Notes: generated by a model not told the origin, from the letters alone. Shown: positions 8,875-17,528, numbered from the stretch's first letter. The stretch is DNA of 64,000 bases from Caballeronia zhejiangensis (GCF_000698575.1 NZ_JFHD01000015.1:1-64000); one strand, 5' to 3'. Translations and numbers: made by a program.

Positions 8875-10625
8875 ATATTCAGCGCGCGCTTGTCGACGGC
8901 GAGCGCCGCTTCGCGCATCACTTCCGACAGCGACGGATGCGGGTGGCAAATGCGCCCGATATCCTCGCTCGCCGCCTTGAACTCCATCGCGACGACGGCT
9001 TCCGCGATCAGATCCGACGCGTTTGCCGAGATGATGTGTACGCCGAGAATCTCGTCGGTTTTCGCATCGGCGAGGATCTTGATGAAGCCGTCCGTTTCGC
9101 CGATGCCCATCGCGCGGCCGTTGGCGAGCATCGGAAACTGGCCGGCCTTGAATGCGCGGCCTTCCGCCTTCAGCGCCTGCTCCGTCTGCCCGACCCACGC
9201 GATTTCCGGATGCGTGTAGATCACCCACGGAATGCAGTTGTAGTCGATGTGCGGCTTCTGCCCGTCGATGATCTCCGCGACCAGCACGCCTTCGTCCTCC
9301 GCCTTGTGCGCGAGCATCGGGCCACGCACGACATCGCCGATCGCGTAGACGTTCGGGACTTTCGTCGCGCAATGGCCGTCGACCGGAATGAAGCCGCGTT
9401 CATCGACCGACAAGCCGATGGAATCGAGACCGAGATCGTCCGTGTTCGGCACGCGGCCGATCGACACGATCAGACGATCCGCGTCGAGCGTCTGCGCGTT
9501 GCCGTCCTTGTCCTTGTAGGAGATCGAGACGCTCGAATCCGTCGTCTTCACGCCGTCGATTTTCACGCCGAGATGAATCGTGAGACCTTGCTTCTTGAAG
9601 AGCTTCGCGGCCTCCTTTTGCAGCGCGGAGTCGGTCGTGCCGAGGAATTCGGGCAGCGCTTCGAGAATCGTCACTTCCGCGCCCAGCCTGCGCCACACGG
9701 AGCCGAGCTCCAGCCCGATCACGCCCGCGCCGATCACGGCGAGCTTCTTCGGCACGGACGTGAAGGCGAGCGCGCCTTCGTTGTCGGAGACGATCTTGTT
9801 GTCGACCGGCACGTTCGGCAGATGCCGCGCCTTCGAGCCCGTCGCGATGATCACATGCTGCGCGGTATGCGTTTCACCGCCGACGTCGATCCTGAAGCTC
9901 GCGCCGTCCTTGCCCGCGAGCTTGCCGTGACCTTTGATCCAAGTGATCTTGTTCTTGCGGAAGAGGAACTCGACGCCGCCCGTGATCTTCTCGACGATCG
10001 CTTCCTTGCGGCCGACCATCTTGCCGACATCGACGGAAAGGTTGTCCAGGTTGATGCCGAGCTCGTCGAAATGGAGTTGCGCCTTCTCGAATTGCTCCGA
10101 TGACGCGAGCAGCGCCTTCGACGGAATGCAGCCGACGTTCAGACAGGTGCCGCCGAGTTTCGGCTTGCCGGCGTGGTTGATCCATTCCTCGACGCACGCC
10201 ACCTTGCGGCCGAGCTGCGCGGCGCGGATCGCGGCGATATAGCCGCCGGGCCCGGAGCCGATGACGATCACGTCGAAATCGGCCTTCTGACCTGACGCGG
10301 CGGCGGGCTTTTCAGGCGCAGGCGCCGGGGCAGACGCGGGAGCGGGAGCAGACGCGGGCGCCGATGCCGATGCCGATGCCTTCGCGTCCGTATCGATGAC
10401 CGCAATGACTTCGTCCGCGTGAACGATGTCGCCTGCTTTCTTCAGCACTTCCACGATCGCGCCGGCCGATGGCGCGGGCACTTCGAGCACGACCTTGTCC
10501 GTTTCCAGCTCGATGAGAATTTCGTCCTGCGCCACGGCGTCGCCCGCATTTTTCTTCCACGGCAACATCGTCGCTTCGGTGACGGATTCGGAAAGCTGCG
10601 GAACCTTGACTTCAACCCTGGCCAT
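8871..10625 (-). CDS. lpdA: Dihydrolipoamide dehydrogenase with N-terminal lipoyl domain
   Basis: A 584-residue E3 enzyme of 2-oxoacid dehydrogenase complexes, which reoxidises dihydrolipoyl groups with NAD+. Residues 1-80 are a lipoyl domain with the modified Lys44 in ETDKVVLE. An Ala/Pro/Ser-rich hinge runs to about 112. The flavoprotein follows: FAD-binding GSGPGG, redox disulfide Cys161/Cys166 in [12 protein letters not shown]-binding [10 protein letters not shown], and the C-terminal active-site motif HPHPSLSE (His563, Glu568). The lipoyl domain ([16 protein letters not shown]) looks more like a 2-oxoglutarate dehydrogenase E2 lipoyl domain than a pyruvate dehydrogenase one. No E1 or E2 gene lies nearby, so this is an isolated copy. 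Confidence 0.93.
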   Translation of the reverse strand: MARVEVKVPQLSESVTEATMLPWKKNAGDAVAQDEILIELETDKVVLEVPAPSAGAIVEVLKKAGDIVHADEVIAVIDTDAKASASASAPASAPAPASAPAPAPEKPAAASGQKADFDVIVIGSGPGGYIAAIRAAQLGRKVACVEEWINHAGKPKLGGTCLNVGCIPSKALLASSEQFEKAQLHFDELGINLDNLSVDVGKMVGRKEAIVEKITGGVEFLFRKNKITWIKGHGKLAGKDGASFRIDVGGETHTAQHVIIATGSKARHLPNVPVDNKIVSDNEGALAFTSVPKKLAVIGAGVIGLELGSVWRRLGAEVTILEALPEFLGTTDSALQKEAAKLFKKQGLTIHLGVKIDGVKTTDSSVSISYKDKDGNAQTLDADRLIVSIGRVPNTDDLGLDSIGLSVDERGFIPVDGHCATKVPNVYAIGDVVRGPMLAHKAEDEGVLVAEIIDGQKPHIDYNCIPWVIYTHPEIAWVGQTEQALKAEGRAFKAGQFPMLANGRAMGIGETDGFIKILADAKTDEILGVHIISANASDLIAEAVVAMEFKAASEDIGRICHPHPSLSEVMREAALAVDKRALNI

Positions 10626-10799
10626 TCAGATTCTCCTGTTGAGCAATTCGTCGCGATGGGAAATGTCCGGCTGCGTGCCTTGCGGACGCGGCCTTGTCCG
10701 GCCGGCCTGACGCGCCGAAGGACACAAGGATACGCCGTGTCCGGACCGCGCGCGCGGGATACGGCCCTCGACTCGCGCATCGCCTCGGCTTTGAGTCAT

Positions 10800-10823
10800 C
10801 GTTATATTCGATGGTATATTGCG
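10800..10823 (+). promoter_or_regulatory. ModE-box-like operator before DUF2325 gene
   Basis: CGTTATATT (10800-10808), a 6-base spacer, then TATATTGCG (10815-10823). This is the 9-6-9 plan of enterobacterial ModE sites as I recall them (roughly CG-N-TATATA, N6, TATAT-NN-CG). It lies 24 bases before the DUF2325 start, in the gap between that gene and divergent lpdA. A second copy of the plan lies at 18201-18224. The comparison is from memory and not computed. Confidence 0.6.
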
Positions 10824-10846
10824 GAACACGAAAGCACGAGGTGATC

Positions 10847-12157
10847 ATGCGGACCCCTCCGTTTCAACTTGCACGCTCGAGCGCGCCCGGCCTATGCGAT
10901 GCGTGCTGTCAGCCGACCGAATCCGATCTTCGCGCCTCGCGTCGTCGCGCGCGTCTTGCCGAACTGGATTCGCATCTGCATTGCTCGGTAATCGGCACTT
11001 GTCTTTCGACGGGCGAGCTACGCAAGCTCGTGCCCAGATTCACCGATTTGGACCGCCATCACGCGAGCGATCTGGAGATTCATCACGCCGCTGTCGAACT
11101 CGCGATCGCGGGCGGCGCGGGCGCGAAGGCGCTGAACAAGGCGCTCGACGAACGCTATTCAGGCGCGATCCGCCGTTTTGACGCCGCGCGCGATACGCAG
11201 GCGCTGCTCGATCTGTGGAACGAGGCGCTGAAGTCCGGCGATATTCCGCCCGCGTACTGGGCGGTGATGTCGCATCCGCACGCGACGATCGCAGTGCGCC
11301 AGTCCGCGTTCGGCGAACTTCATATGCTGTCGCATCTCGTCGGCGCGGCGAATCGCGCGGATATCCGGCGGCTCGTCGCGCTCGAAGCGGAGAATCAGGA
11401 GCTTAGGGAAAAGATCGATCGGCAGCAGGCGCGTCTTTTCGAACTGAGCGCGGAACGCGATGCGTCCGTCAGACAGGCGAGCGAGCACGCGCTGCAACTC
11501 GCAGCGTTCGGGCAACGCAAGGCGGATATGCCGACGGCGCAGCTCGAAGCCGAAGTCGAGCGCCTGCGCGAAAAAATCGAGGACGGTGAACGCAGGCTCG
11601 CGCTGCACACGAGCCGCCGCGAAGCCGCCGAGCAGCGCGCGCTCCGGGACGAGGACGAGACACGCGCATTGCGCAACAAGCTGGGCGAAGTTCAGGCGCT
11701 GCTGAAGGTCGTACAGGCCGAGTGCGCGGCGCTGGAACGCGCGACGCTCGGTGCCTGCGATCGCCCCGACGTGCGCCGACGCGCGATGGAATGGGTGAGC
11801 GGCAGGCGCATCGTCTATGTCGGCGGAAGGCCGAATTCGAATGCGGTGCTGAAGGCGCTGGTGGAGGCTGCGGGCGGCGAGCTGATCGGCCATGACGGCG
11901 GCATCGAAGATCGCAAGGGCTTGCTCGCGGCCGCGCTGCCGAACGCGGATGTCGTGCTGTTTCCCGTCGATTGCATCGATCACGATTCGATGAGCATGCT
12001 CAAGCGCGTCTGCGACCGGCATGGCGTCGAGTATTCGCCGTTGCGCACCGCGAGCGTCGCGAGTTTCGTGGAGTTCGTCGGACGGCTCATGATTGGCGCG
12101 CGTGGCGGTCAGGCGAGCGCGCCGCCGCCGTCGGCGTTCTGCTTACGACACGGTTAG
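10847..12157 (+). CDS. DUF2325 domain protein
   Basis: A 436-residue cytoplasmic protein. The ATG at 10847 follows GAGGTGA; longer in-frame extensions upstream would run through the operator. Residues 20-200 are helical with a striking set of histidines and cysteines (CDACC, HLHCSVIGTCLS, DRHHASDLEIHH, MSHPHA, ELHMLSH) that could bind metal or heme. Residues 210-330 are a coiled coil. The C-terminal about 95 residues are DUF2325, starting RIVYVGGRPNSN, a Rossmann-like domain of unknown role. Its stop overlaps that of the convergent ModE-like gene by 4 bases. The ModE-like site in front and this neighbour suggest a molybdenum-linked role, which is inference. Confidence 0.75.
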   Translation: MRTPPFQLARSSAPGLCDACCQPTESDLRASRRRARLAELDSHLHCSVIGTCLSTGELRKLVPRFTDLDRHHASDLEIHHAAVELAIAGGAGAKALNKALDERYSGAIRRFDAARDTQALLDLWNEALKSGDIPPAYWAVMSHPHATIAVRQSAFGELHMLSHLVGAANRADIRRLVALEAENQELREKIDRQQARLFELSAERDASVRQASEHALQLAAFGQRKADMPTAQLEAEVERLREKIEDGERRLALHTSRREAAEQRALRDEDETRALRNKLGEVQALLKVVQAECAALERATLGACDRPDVRRRAMEWVSGRRIVYVGGRPNSNAVLKALVEAAGGELIGHDGGIEDRKGLLAAALPNADVVLFPVDCIDHDSMSMLKRVCDRHGVEYSPLRTASVASFVEFVGRLMIGARGGQASAPPPSAFCLRHG

Positions 12158-12555
12158 GGCTTGAGCAACTGCGTGAGCGATTCGATCTGCTCGGCGCACG
12201 CGGCTTGCGCCTGTGTTTCGACATCGCGATAAAGCCGCACGATGCTTTCGCCGACGGGCGTCAGCACGCAGCCGCCGCCGCTTTGCCCGCCTTGTTCGGA
12301 GATGGTCGCGGGCGATTTGAGCGAGCGATTGAGCTCGTCGATGAGCAGCCACGCGCGCCGGTACGACATGTCGAGGCTGCGCGCCGCCGCCGATATCGAG
12401 CCGTGCTTGCGCACCGCTTCGAGCAGCGACACCTTGCCCGGACCGATGGCGATGGTCTCGCCTTTCGTGATGCGCATGCGAAAGCGCACTTCGATCGGCT
12501 GGTTCGCCGCGTCGGTGTCTGATGCGTTTTCCGGTGTTTTCAGGGTCGTCGCCAT
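12154..12555 (-). CDS. ModE-like DNA-binding protein, lone N-terminal domain
   Basis: A 133-residue winged helix-turn-helix protein of the ModE N-terminal/LysR type. The core is visible as GPGKVSLLEAVRKHGSISAAARSLDMSYRRAW, given here in two overlapping parts: GPGKVSLLEAV and HGSISAAARSLDMSYRRAW. GGQSGGG and LTPVGE in the wing are also typical of ModE. Full ModE has about 260 residues with two molybdate-binding (TOBE/Mop) domains; these are absent, so this protein may not sense molybdate itself or may use a partner. Family knowledge: ModE represses molybdate uptake and activates some molybdoenzyme genes. Two ModE-box-like sites occur in this window. Confidence 0.8.
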   Translation of the reverse strand: MATTLKTPENASDTDAANQPIEVRFRMRITKGETIAIGPGKVSLLEAVRKHGSISAAARSLDMSYRRAWLLIDELNRSLKSPATISEQGGQSGGGCVLTPVGESIVRLYRDVETQAQAACAEQIESLTQLLKP

Positions 12556-12705
12556 GCCCGAGAGGATACACGAAGGAAATCGGAGGGGCGTTTGATGAGG
12601 GGCTTGCGGGCGTTATCGGTTGTCCGGATAGGACGGCATCGGGGAATATGCAAGGCCGTGTTTGCGACATGCATGTGGCTCCGGCTGACGGGAGGCGCGA
12701 GGTGG

Positions 12706-12887
12706 TCATCGCGGACGGTCGATGATCGGGTAGAGAGATTGGCGCGACTGCCCGAGCGGCGCTTGCATTTCGTTACGCCAGTGGAAGTCGCGCTCGCCCG
12801 TTAGCATCTGCTTGCCGTCGAAGCCGCGCGCGTTCCAGCGTTGCCGATCGCGATGTCATCGACGCGGAAGAGTGTGCCCGGTGAATA
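12706..12887 (-). pseudogene. Remnant of CdiB/BcpB (ShlB/FhaC-type) outer-membrane transporter
   Basis: On the minus strand the frame from 12887 reads YSPGTLFRVDDIAIGN; after a one-base slip near 12841 it continues WNARGFDGKQMLTGERDFHW and then RNEMQAPLGQSRQSLYPIID before a stop at 12706. This matches the conserved barrel segment of two-partner secretion transporters, where RGFDG, an aromatic/RNE segment and PLG are typical. Only about 60 residues remain of a protein normally near 550. Burkholderia-type CDI operons place cdiB after cdiA and cdiI, which is its position here. The fragment is fused directly to the preceding cdiA scrap. Confidence 0.7.
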
Positions 12888-13450
12888 CCCGCCCAGTCAA
12901 AGGGTTGGCCGCGATATAGTTGAACAGCCGCATTAGCCCCCATTCCAATAGCAGAACCCGCCGCCATCATTCCCAATGATGCAAGTGCACCACCACCTGT
13001 AACAATCCCCAAGCCGATCATGCCAGCTCCGGCAATCGTCGTACTGATCGGGTTGTTCTTGACATTACTCTGGGCCAGATCGTTATACGTCTGTCCATGG
13101 CCAAGCTGGCTCTGCCCCGCGTTATAGGCGCTCTGATTGCCCGCGATGTACTGACTGTTGTAGTCGTGGTTGCTGTACTGCGGATCGTTCTTGTAACCGT
13201 TGCAGTTCAGATTCTGGCAACCAATGATACTGCGCACTTCATAGTCGTGAACGCCGCCCGACGCAGCAGCCGTCTGCTGATCCGAGTTGCGTAACATCTC
13301 CGCCACGATCCGACCTTCGGCTTCCTGCTCGCTGATACCAAGCTGCTGTGCAACGATCTTCGCGTCCTTCTTCGCTCGCGCATATTCATTCGGATGCAAC
13401 TCCCGATTCAACATGTCAGTACTAGATGCAGTCGCCGCCCCGGTAGCGCC

Positions 13451-13863
13451 ACCCGCGACGGCGCCCGCACTCGTGGCGAGCACGTTCGCAATAATGTTGC
13501 CGAGCGCTCGATCCGCGTCTGCGTTACCGGTCGGACTCGATGCCGCGATGTCGTGACTCAACTCATTGAGCTTACCCGCAGCCGCCGCCGATATTCCCAC
13601 GCCCGCGGCACCTTGCGCCGCGCTGGTGATGCTTCACCCAGTCCCGCGACCGCCGCCCCGCCCGCGATATGCATCGCAACCCGATACTCGCCACCTTCCT
13701 TCCACTTATCCGCCGTGGCCTGATCGCCCGAAGCTTCTGCCTCTCGCTTCTTGCGATCCGCATAATTGCCGATCTGTGTCGCCACGGTCTGCGCGACGAT
13801 CGCCGCCGCCTGCGGCGTGCTTGCCTGCTGATTCAGCAGATTCGCCAGATCCGGCAGCTTGCT
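13451..13863 (-). repeat. CdiA pre-toxin repeat, copy 3
   Basis: The same about 410-base segment as 15534-15943, encoding SKLPDL through the NADADRALGNIIAN motif to a Gly/Ala tail. The first half (13650-13863) is nearly identical to copy 1; the second half has diverged and carries a frameshift near 13630. Confidence 0.75.
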
Positions 13864-14240
13864 GACCGTGCCGTTCAGATCCGTGGTATCACGATTCAGG
13901 CTCGCGATATCCTGCGTCTGATGCGCGCTGTCCGTAATCGTGATCGTCCCCGCGCTGATCGCGCTCTTGGTCCTCGCCGTCTCATTGCCGCTGTCGTTCT
14001 GCGAGATCATCGGAGAGACGCCCCCGCCATTGGACAACGAACTCACGCCGTTGGCCTTGCCGCTTGACGACGCCCCCATCGAGCCGCCCGCGCTGAAACC
14101 GCTGCTGCTCGCGTCGTAGTTCGACGTGTTCGTGATATCGCTGAACGTCAGCGTGCCCGTCGTGAGGCTGTTTTTCGTGGAATCCGCATCGCTCGAGATG
14201 TACGCACCCGCCAGCTCCGTGTTCCCCTTCACGTTGATAC

Positions 14241-14489
14241 CGCCCACCACCGCGCCCGCACCCGTAGCCAGCGCGTTCGCAATGATATTACCCAACGCTC
14301 GATCCGCGTCTGCATTGCCGGTCGGACTCGCGCCCGTGATCGCGTTGCTCACATCGTTCAGATTGCCCGCCAACGCCGCCGATATCCCCGCTCCCGCCGC
14401 TCCACCCGCGACACTGCCACCACCGAGTCCGGCCACCGCAGCGCCACCGGCGATATGCATCGCAACCCGATACTCGCCACCTTCCTTCC
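14241..14489 (-). repeat. CdiA pre-toxin repeat, copy 2 (partial)
   Basis: About 250 bases nearly identical to 15534-15782, covering WKEGGEYRVAM to ANALATGAGA. The copy begins abruptly after the terminator of the immunity gene, as expected when a toxin/immunity cassette has been inserted into or recombined with a cdiA gene. Confidence 0.8.
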
Positions 14490-14535
14490 AGTTGCTAACG
14501 CCCGACTGGCGCCGCGTTGGCGACGCTACAAACAA

Positions 14536-14573
14536 CAAACCCGGCGCGAAGCTTCCGCGCTAGGCTGGGTTTG
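14536..14573 (-). terminator. Terminator after immunity gene
   Basis: CAAACCC (14536-14542) pairs with GGGTTTG (14567-14573), with an inner GCGCG/CGCGC stem. Read on the minus strand it follows the immunity stop (14577) within a few bases and is followed by a T-rich run. The plus-strand side also has a T-run, so it may work both ways. Confidence 0.6.
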
Positions 14574-14576
14574 TTT

Positions 14577-14903
14577 TTACTCGATCTCGAAAGCATTCAA
14601 TGGCTGATGAATTTCAACTTCATTGACGTCACCATTAGGCCAGACCCAAAGCTGCCAGTTATCGATAAGCCATCGAATCGAAACCTGATATGGAGCAGTT
14701 CCGTTCGGAAACACAACATAGCAGTTGATCCCAGCCTTATAGCCGCTGATCGTTATCAGGCCAAGTCGATCTGACTTGTCGGGGGCTTCACAAACCATCA
14801 TAACTACGTGGCTTTCGAATGACTCTCCTGCCGCAAACCGAAGCAACATGCCTCGCGTCAGTTCGGAATCAGCGCTCTCGATTAGTTTTTTCCAAGTCGT
14901 CAT
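14577..14903 (-). CDS. cdiI: CDI immunity protein, Imm45-like (tentative)
   Basis: A 108-residue cytosolic protein whose ATG overlaps the toxin stop as ATGA, the usual coupling of cdiA and cdiI. It shows an ITISGYKAG motif, a WLIDNWQLWVWP segment and an acidic C-terminal part. These features recall the Imm45 family, recalled from memory and not searched. Base composition is clearly more AT-rich than the surroundings, as is usual for immunity genes gained by transfer. By position it should neutralise the colicin E3-like nuclease encoded just upstream. It does not obviously resemble the 84-residue colicin E3 immunity protein. Confidence 0.75.
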   Translation of the reverse strand: MTTWKKLIESADSELTRGMLLRFAAGESFESHVVMMVCEAPDKSDRLGLITISGYKAGINCYVVFPNGTAPYQVSIRWLIDNWQLWVWPNGDVNEVEIHQPLNAFEIE

Positions 14904-15952
14904 TTCAATTTGAGGTCGTGTCGCCCTGACATATCCGCAGGCTTTGTTGGCGTCAAGCCACGCATACTAACTTCGCCCATATGCGCGCCGGTCTTTCCGT
15001 TGACTTGCTCGAAGCGTCCATGCTGCGAATCAACGGCATAAAGCGTCCCGTCGTCCGCTCGATATACATCCCGTCCGTTAAGACGGCTGAGTTGTGAATC
15101 CTTGGTCCAGTTGTTATCAGCAGCTACGGTCTGCGCGGTCTGTTTCACCTGAGCAACTCGCTCCCCTGCCGGCAGAGTTACAAGCGATCTTTCGAACGCT
15201 TCCGCTTCTGTAAGTGCTTTGGCTTCAGCCGCCGCGCCCTTTCCCGCGCCTCTGGTCGCCAGCACCGCAGCCCAGAACTCCACGTTCGGCCCGACTTGAT
15301 CGCCCGCTGCATAGGGCACGCGAAGCCCATCCAGCGAGATATACCCCGGATCGTCGGGCGTTGCAAATGGCCCGCCATTGGGCAGGTTCACGGCCATCTC
15401 GGCTAACGAAACCATACCATTGCGTATCCCCGCCGAAACCGAACCGGGAGTACTGCCTTCACACTTCTGGTTCGTGCAATGCGGCTCAGCGTTGTACATG
15501 TCGACAGCTGAACCGATCGATGCACCGCTGTTACCGCCCACCGCCGCGCCCGCACCCGTAGCCAGCGCATTCGCGATGATATTACCCAACGCTCGATCCG
15601 CATCAGCATTGCCGGTCGGACTCGCGCCCGTGATCGCGTTGCTCACATCGTTCAGATTGCCCGCCAACGCCGCCGATATCCCCGCTCCCGCCGCTCCACC
15701 CGCAACACTGCCACCACCGAGTCCCGCCACCGCAGCCCCACCGGCTACATGCATCGCAACCCGATACTCGCCACCTTCCTTCCACTTATCCGCCGTGGCC
15801 TGATCGCCCGAAGCTTCTGCCTCTCGCTTCTTGCCATCCGCATAATTGCCGATCTGTGTCGCCACCGTCTGCGCGACGATCGCCGCCGCCTGCTGTGTGC
15901 TCGCCTGCTGATTCAGCAGATTCTGCAGGTCCGGCAGCTTGCTTGCCCGCAT
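14900..15952 (-). CDS. CdiA C-terminal region with colicin E3-like rRNase toxin
   Basis: A 350-codon open frame with an in-frame ATG at 15952 created at a deletion junction; no ribosome site is visible. Residues 1-140 are the CdiA pre-toxin (SKLPDL, WKEGGEYRVAM, NADADRALGNIIAN). AVDMYNAEPH at about 150 sits where Burkholderia CdiA proteins carry their (Q/E)LYN boundary motif. The last about 55 residues resemble the colicin E3 cytotoxic domain: YAVDSQHGRFE gives Asp308, His311 and Glu315, and Arg344 lies near the end, matching the spacing of colicin E3 Asp510, His513, Glu517 and Arg545. That enzyme cuts 16S rRNA in the decoding site. Without the CdiA stalk this copy probably cannot be delivered. 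Confidence 0.75.
   Translation of the reverse strand: MRASKLPDLQNLLNQQASTQQAAAIVAQTVATQIGNYADGKKREAEASGDQATADKWKEGGEYRVAMHVAGGAAVAGLGGGSVAGGAAGAGISAALAGNLNDVSNAITGASPTGNADADRALGNIIANALATGAGAAVGGNSGASIGSAVDMYNAEPHCTNQKCEGSTPGSVSAGIRNGMVSLAEMAVNLPNGGPFATPDDPGYISLDGLRVPYAAGDQVGPNVEFWAAVLATRGAGKGAAAEAKALTEAEAFERSLVTLPAGERVAQVKQTAQTVAADNNWTKDSQLSRLNGRDVYRADDGTLYAVDSQHGRFEQVNGKTGAHMGEVSMRGLTPTKPADMSGRHDLKLK
15534..15943 (-). repeat. CdiA pre-toxin repeat, copy 1
   Basis: The pre-toxin segment attached to the intact toxin tail. Copies 2 (14241-14489) and 3 (13451-13863) repeat it. The near identity of copies 1 and 2 implies recent duplication or gene conversion, and gives homology for further deletion. 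Confidence 0.8.
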
Positions 15953-17318
15953 CGACGATCAGCGTGCCGTTGCCGGCATGCGTGATCGTGCCGCCGTCGT
16001 TGATGAGCGTGGCGGGAGCGAGCGTAAGGTCGGTGCTGTTGCTCTCCAGCCTGCCGCCGTTCGAATTGTCGAGCGTGCCCGACACCGCGACAGACATCGG
16101 CCCCGCGCCCGTCTGCGTGATGACGCCCGCCCGATTGGCCAGATTCGTGGCCGTGATGGCCAGTTGCGCGGCTTGCGTGGTGCCGCCGCTGTTATCGAGC
16201 GTGCGCGCGTTGAGCTTGGCGCGCTGGCCCGCCGAGATCGTCCCGCCGTTGTTCGTCAACTGCGCGCCGGCATCGACGGTCACGTTGTTCGCCGCGTGAA
16301 GCGTTCCGCCGTTGTTATCGAGCGAGGCGCCCGTGACTTGCAAGTCCGTCTGCGCGTTCACCGTGCCGTGATTGGCGATGCTTCCGCCTCGCAGCGTGAC
16401 CGCACCGTATTCGTTGGATGTCAGATAGATGCGATTCGAATACATGCCACCGAGCGCGCCGACGTCGATCGCCACCGACGGCGCCGGACCAGCGCCCGCG
16501 ATCGGCGTAGCGTTGAGCGTGTCGTGATCGATCTGATTCGCGCCCGCGACCACGTTAAGGTTGTTCGCATAAATCGCCGCGTTGGCTTGAATAGCGCGAC
16601 TCAACAGATCGACCTGATCGACGTTCGTCACATTGAGACCGGCGCCTTGTACCGTGATCGTCCCGCCTGTGACGTTGAAGCCCGTCAGATTCCCCGATGG
16701 CCCGAAATTCGGCGTTCCGGTCGTCAACACGGCTCGGGACGTATTAATGAAACCCGCGCCGTCGACCAGAATCCCTTGCGGATTCGCGACGACCACCTCT
16801 GCGCGCGATCCCGCCACTTCGAGATACCCGCGCAATTGCGACGGCGAATTACTCTGCACCTGATTGACGATGATCCGCGCCTCACGACCGGGCGTCAGAT
16901 TCGGATTGCCATTCACGTATCCGGCCTGTTGCGTCTGCGTGATGGTTGCAGCGTTATTCAGGATCGCGCCCTGGCGCTGGACGTCGAATTGTGAATAATT
17001 GTTGACCGACACGCCCGCCGAACTGGGTCGCGAGATATTGACTTGCGGCAACCCGTTTTGCGTCTGTATGACTTGAGCGCCCGAGCCGGGCACCGCGACT
17101 ATCTGTGCAATTGACGGCGCGCTCAGGATGACATTGCCGATAAGGACCATCGCGGCGAGAACGAGCGCGCGCAATGCGGGCACGGACCCGGCGTGATGAG
17201 AGCGCGTCGCGGGACGACGCGCGCCGGGCGCGGTGCGATGAGCGCTGGCGAAGTCCGCGACGGCGACGAGCATGTGCCGCACGCGGCTATAGACGAGTTT
17301 GTAAAAACCCTTATTCAT
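15953..17318 (-). pseudogene. 5' fragment of CdiA/BcpA filamentous haemagglutinin-type exoprotein
   Basis: From the ATG at 17318 the protein begins with an extended signal peptide region (MNKGFYKLVYSRVRHMLVAV), a hydrophobic signal segment near residues 60-85 ending in APSIAQ, then the two-partner secretion domain with the GNPNL and NPQGI motifs and the start of the beta-helical repeats (LDNNGGTLHAANNV, LTNNGGTISAGQ). Homology ends near IVDAGK at about residue 455, where the frame runs into the pre-toxin sequence out of frame and stops at 15786. Intact CdiA proteins exceed 2500 residues, so several kilobases of stalk and receptor-binding region are missing. The gene cannot make a working exoprotein. 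Confidence 0.85.
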
Positions 17319-17440
17319 GATTCTTTTCGGGATTGAGTCGGCGGGGTCAGCGTCTGCGCGCCACTGCTTAGCGGCAGAGAACTCCGAATTTTCAGCCATC
17401 CTTAACTGAAAATTCATACGGATAACTCTGAAAGAAGAAA

Positions 17441-17461
17441 CGCCTCGCGAGATGCGAGGCG
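17441..17461 (-). terminator. Stem-loop terminator
   Basis: CGCCTCGC (17441-17448) pairs perfectly with GCGAGGCG (17454-17461) around a 5-base loop. On the minus strand TTTCTTCTTTC follows, so it would end transcripts of the oxidoreductase and 52-aa genes before the cdiA fragment. Confidence 0.6.
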
Positions 17462-17528
17462 CCTATTCGAGTGGGGAAATTCTGAGTTTGGAACGAACGA
17501 GCGCGAGTCCCGGTCTGTGCGCGGCGAT

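Larger units (their letters stand above)
12888..14489 (-). pseudogene. Degenerate cdiA/bcpA 3' segments (orphan pre-toxin modules)
   Basis: Downstream of the immunity gene, CdiA-like sequence resumes without a start codon. In order on the minus strand: a pre-toxin piece (NWKEGGEYRVAM to TGAGAVVGG, about 14489-14241); a piece of filamentous repeat region (INVKGNTELAGAYISSDAD and NTSNYDASSSGF); a second pre-toxin (SKLPDLANLLNQQAST from 13863); a frameshift near 13630; then AGKLNELSHDIAASSPTGN through DMLNRELHPNEYARAKKDA and a Gly/Ala-rich hydrophobic stretch ending near GQPFDWAG. The toxin domain that should follow is gone, and sequence runs straight into the cdiB scrap. Insertions of displaced C-terminal modules are known in CDI loci; the order here suggests several recombination events. 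Confidence 0.75.

Noticed and set aside
12592-12804. A 70-codon plus-strand frame between modE-like and CDI remnants
   Set aside because: It runs antisense to the cdiB fragment, has no ribosome site and no recognisable features.
13451-15943. Direct repeats as a possible mobile element or CRISPR-like array
   Set aside because: The repeats are coding sequence of the CdiA pre-toxin, with no terminal inverted repeats, transposase or short spacer pattern.
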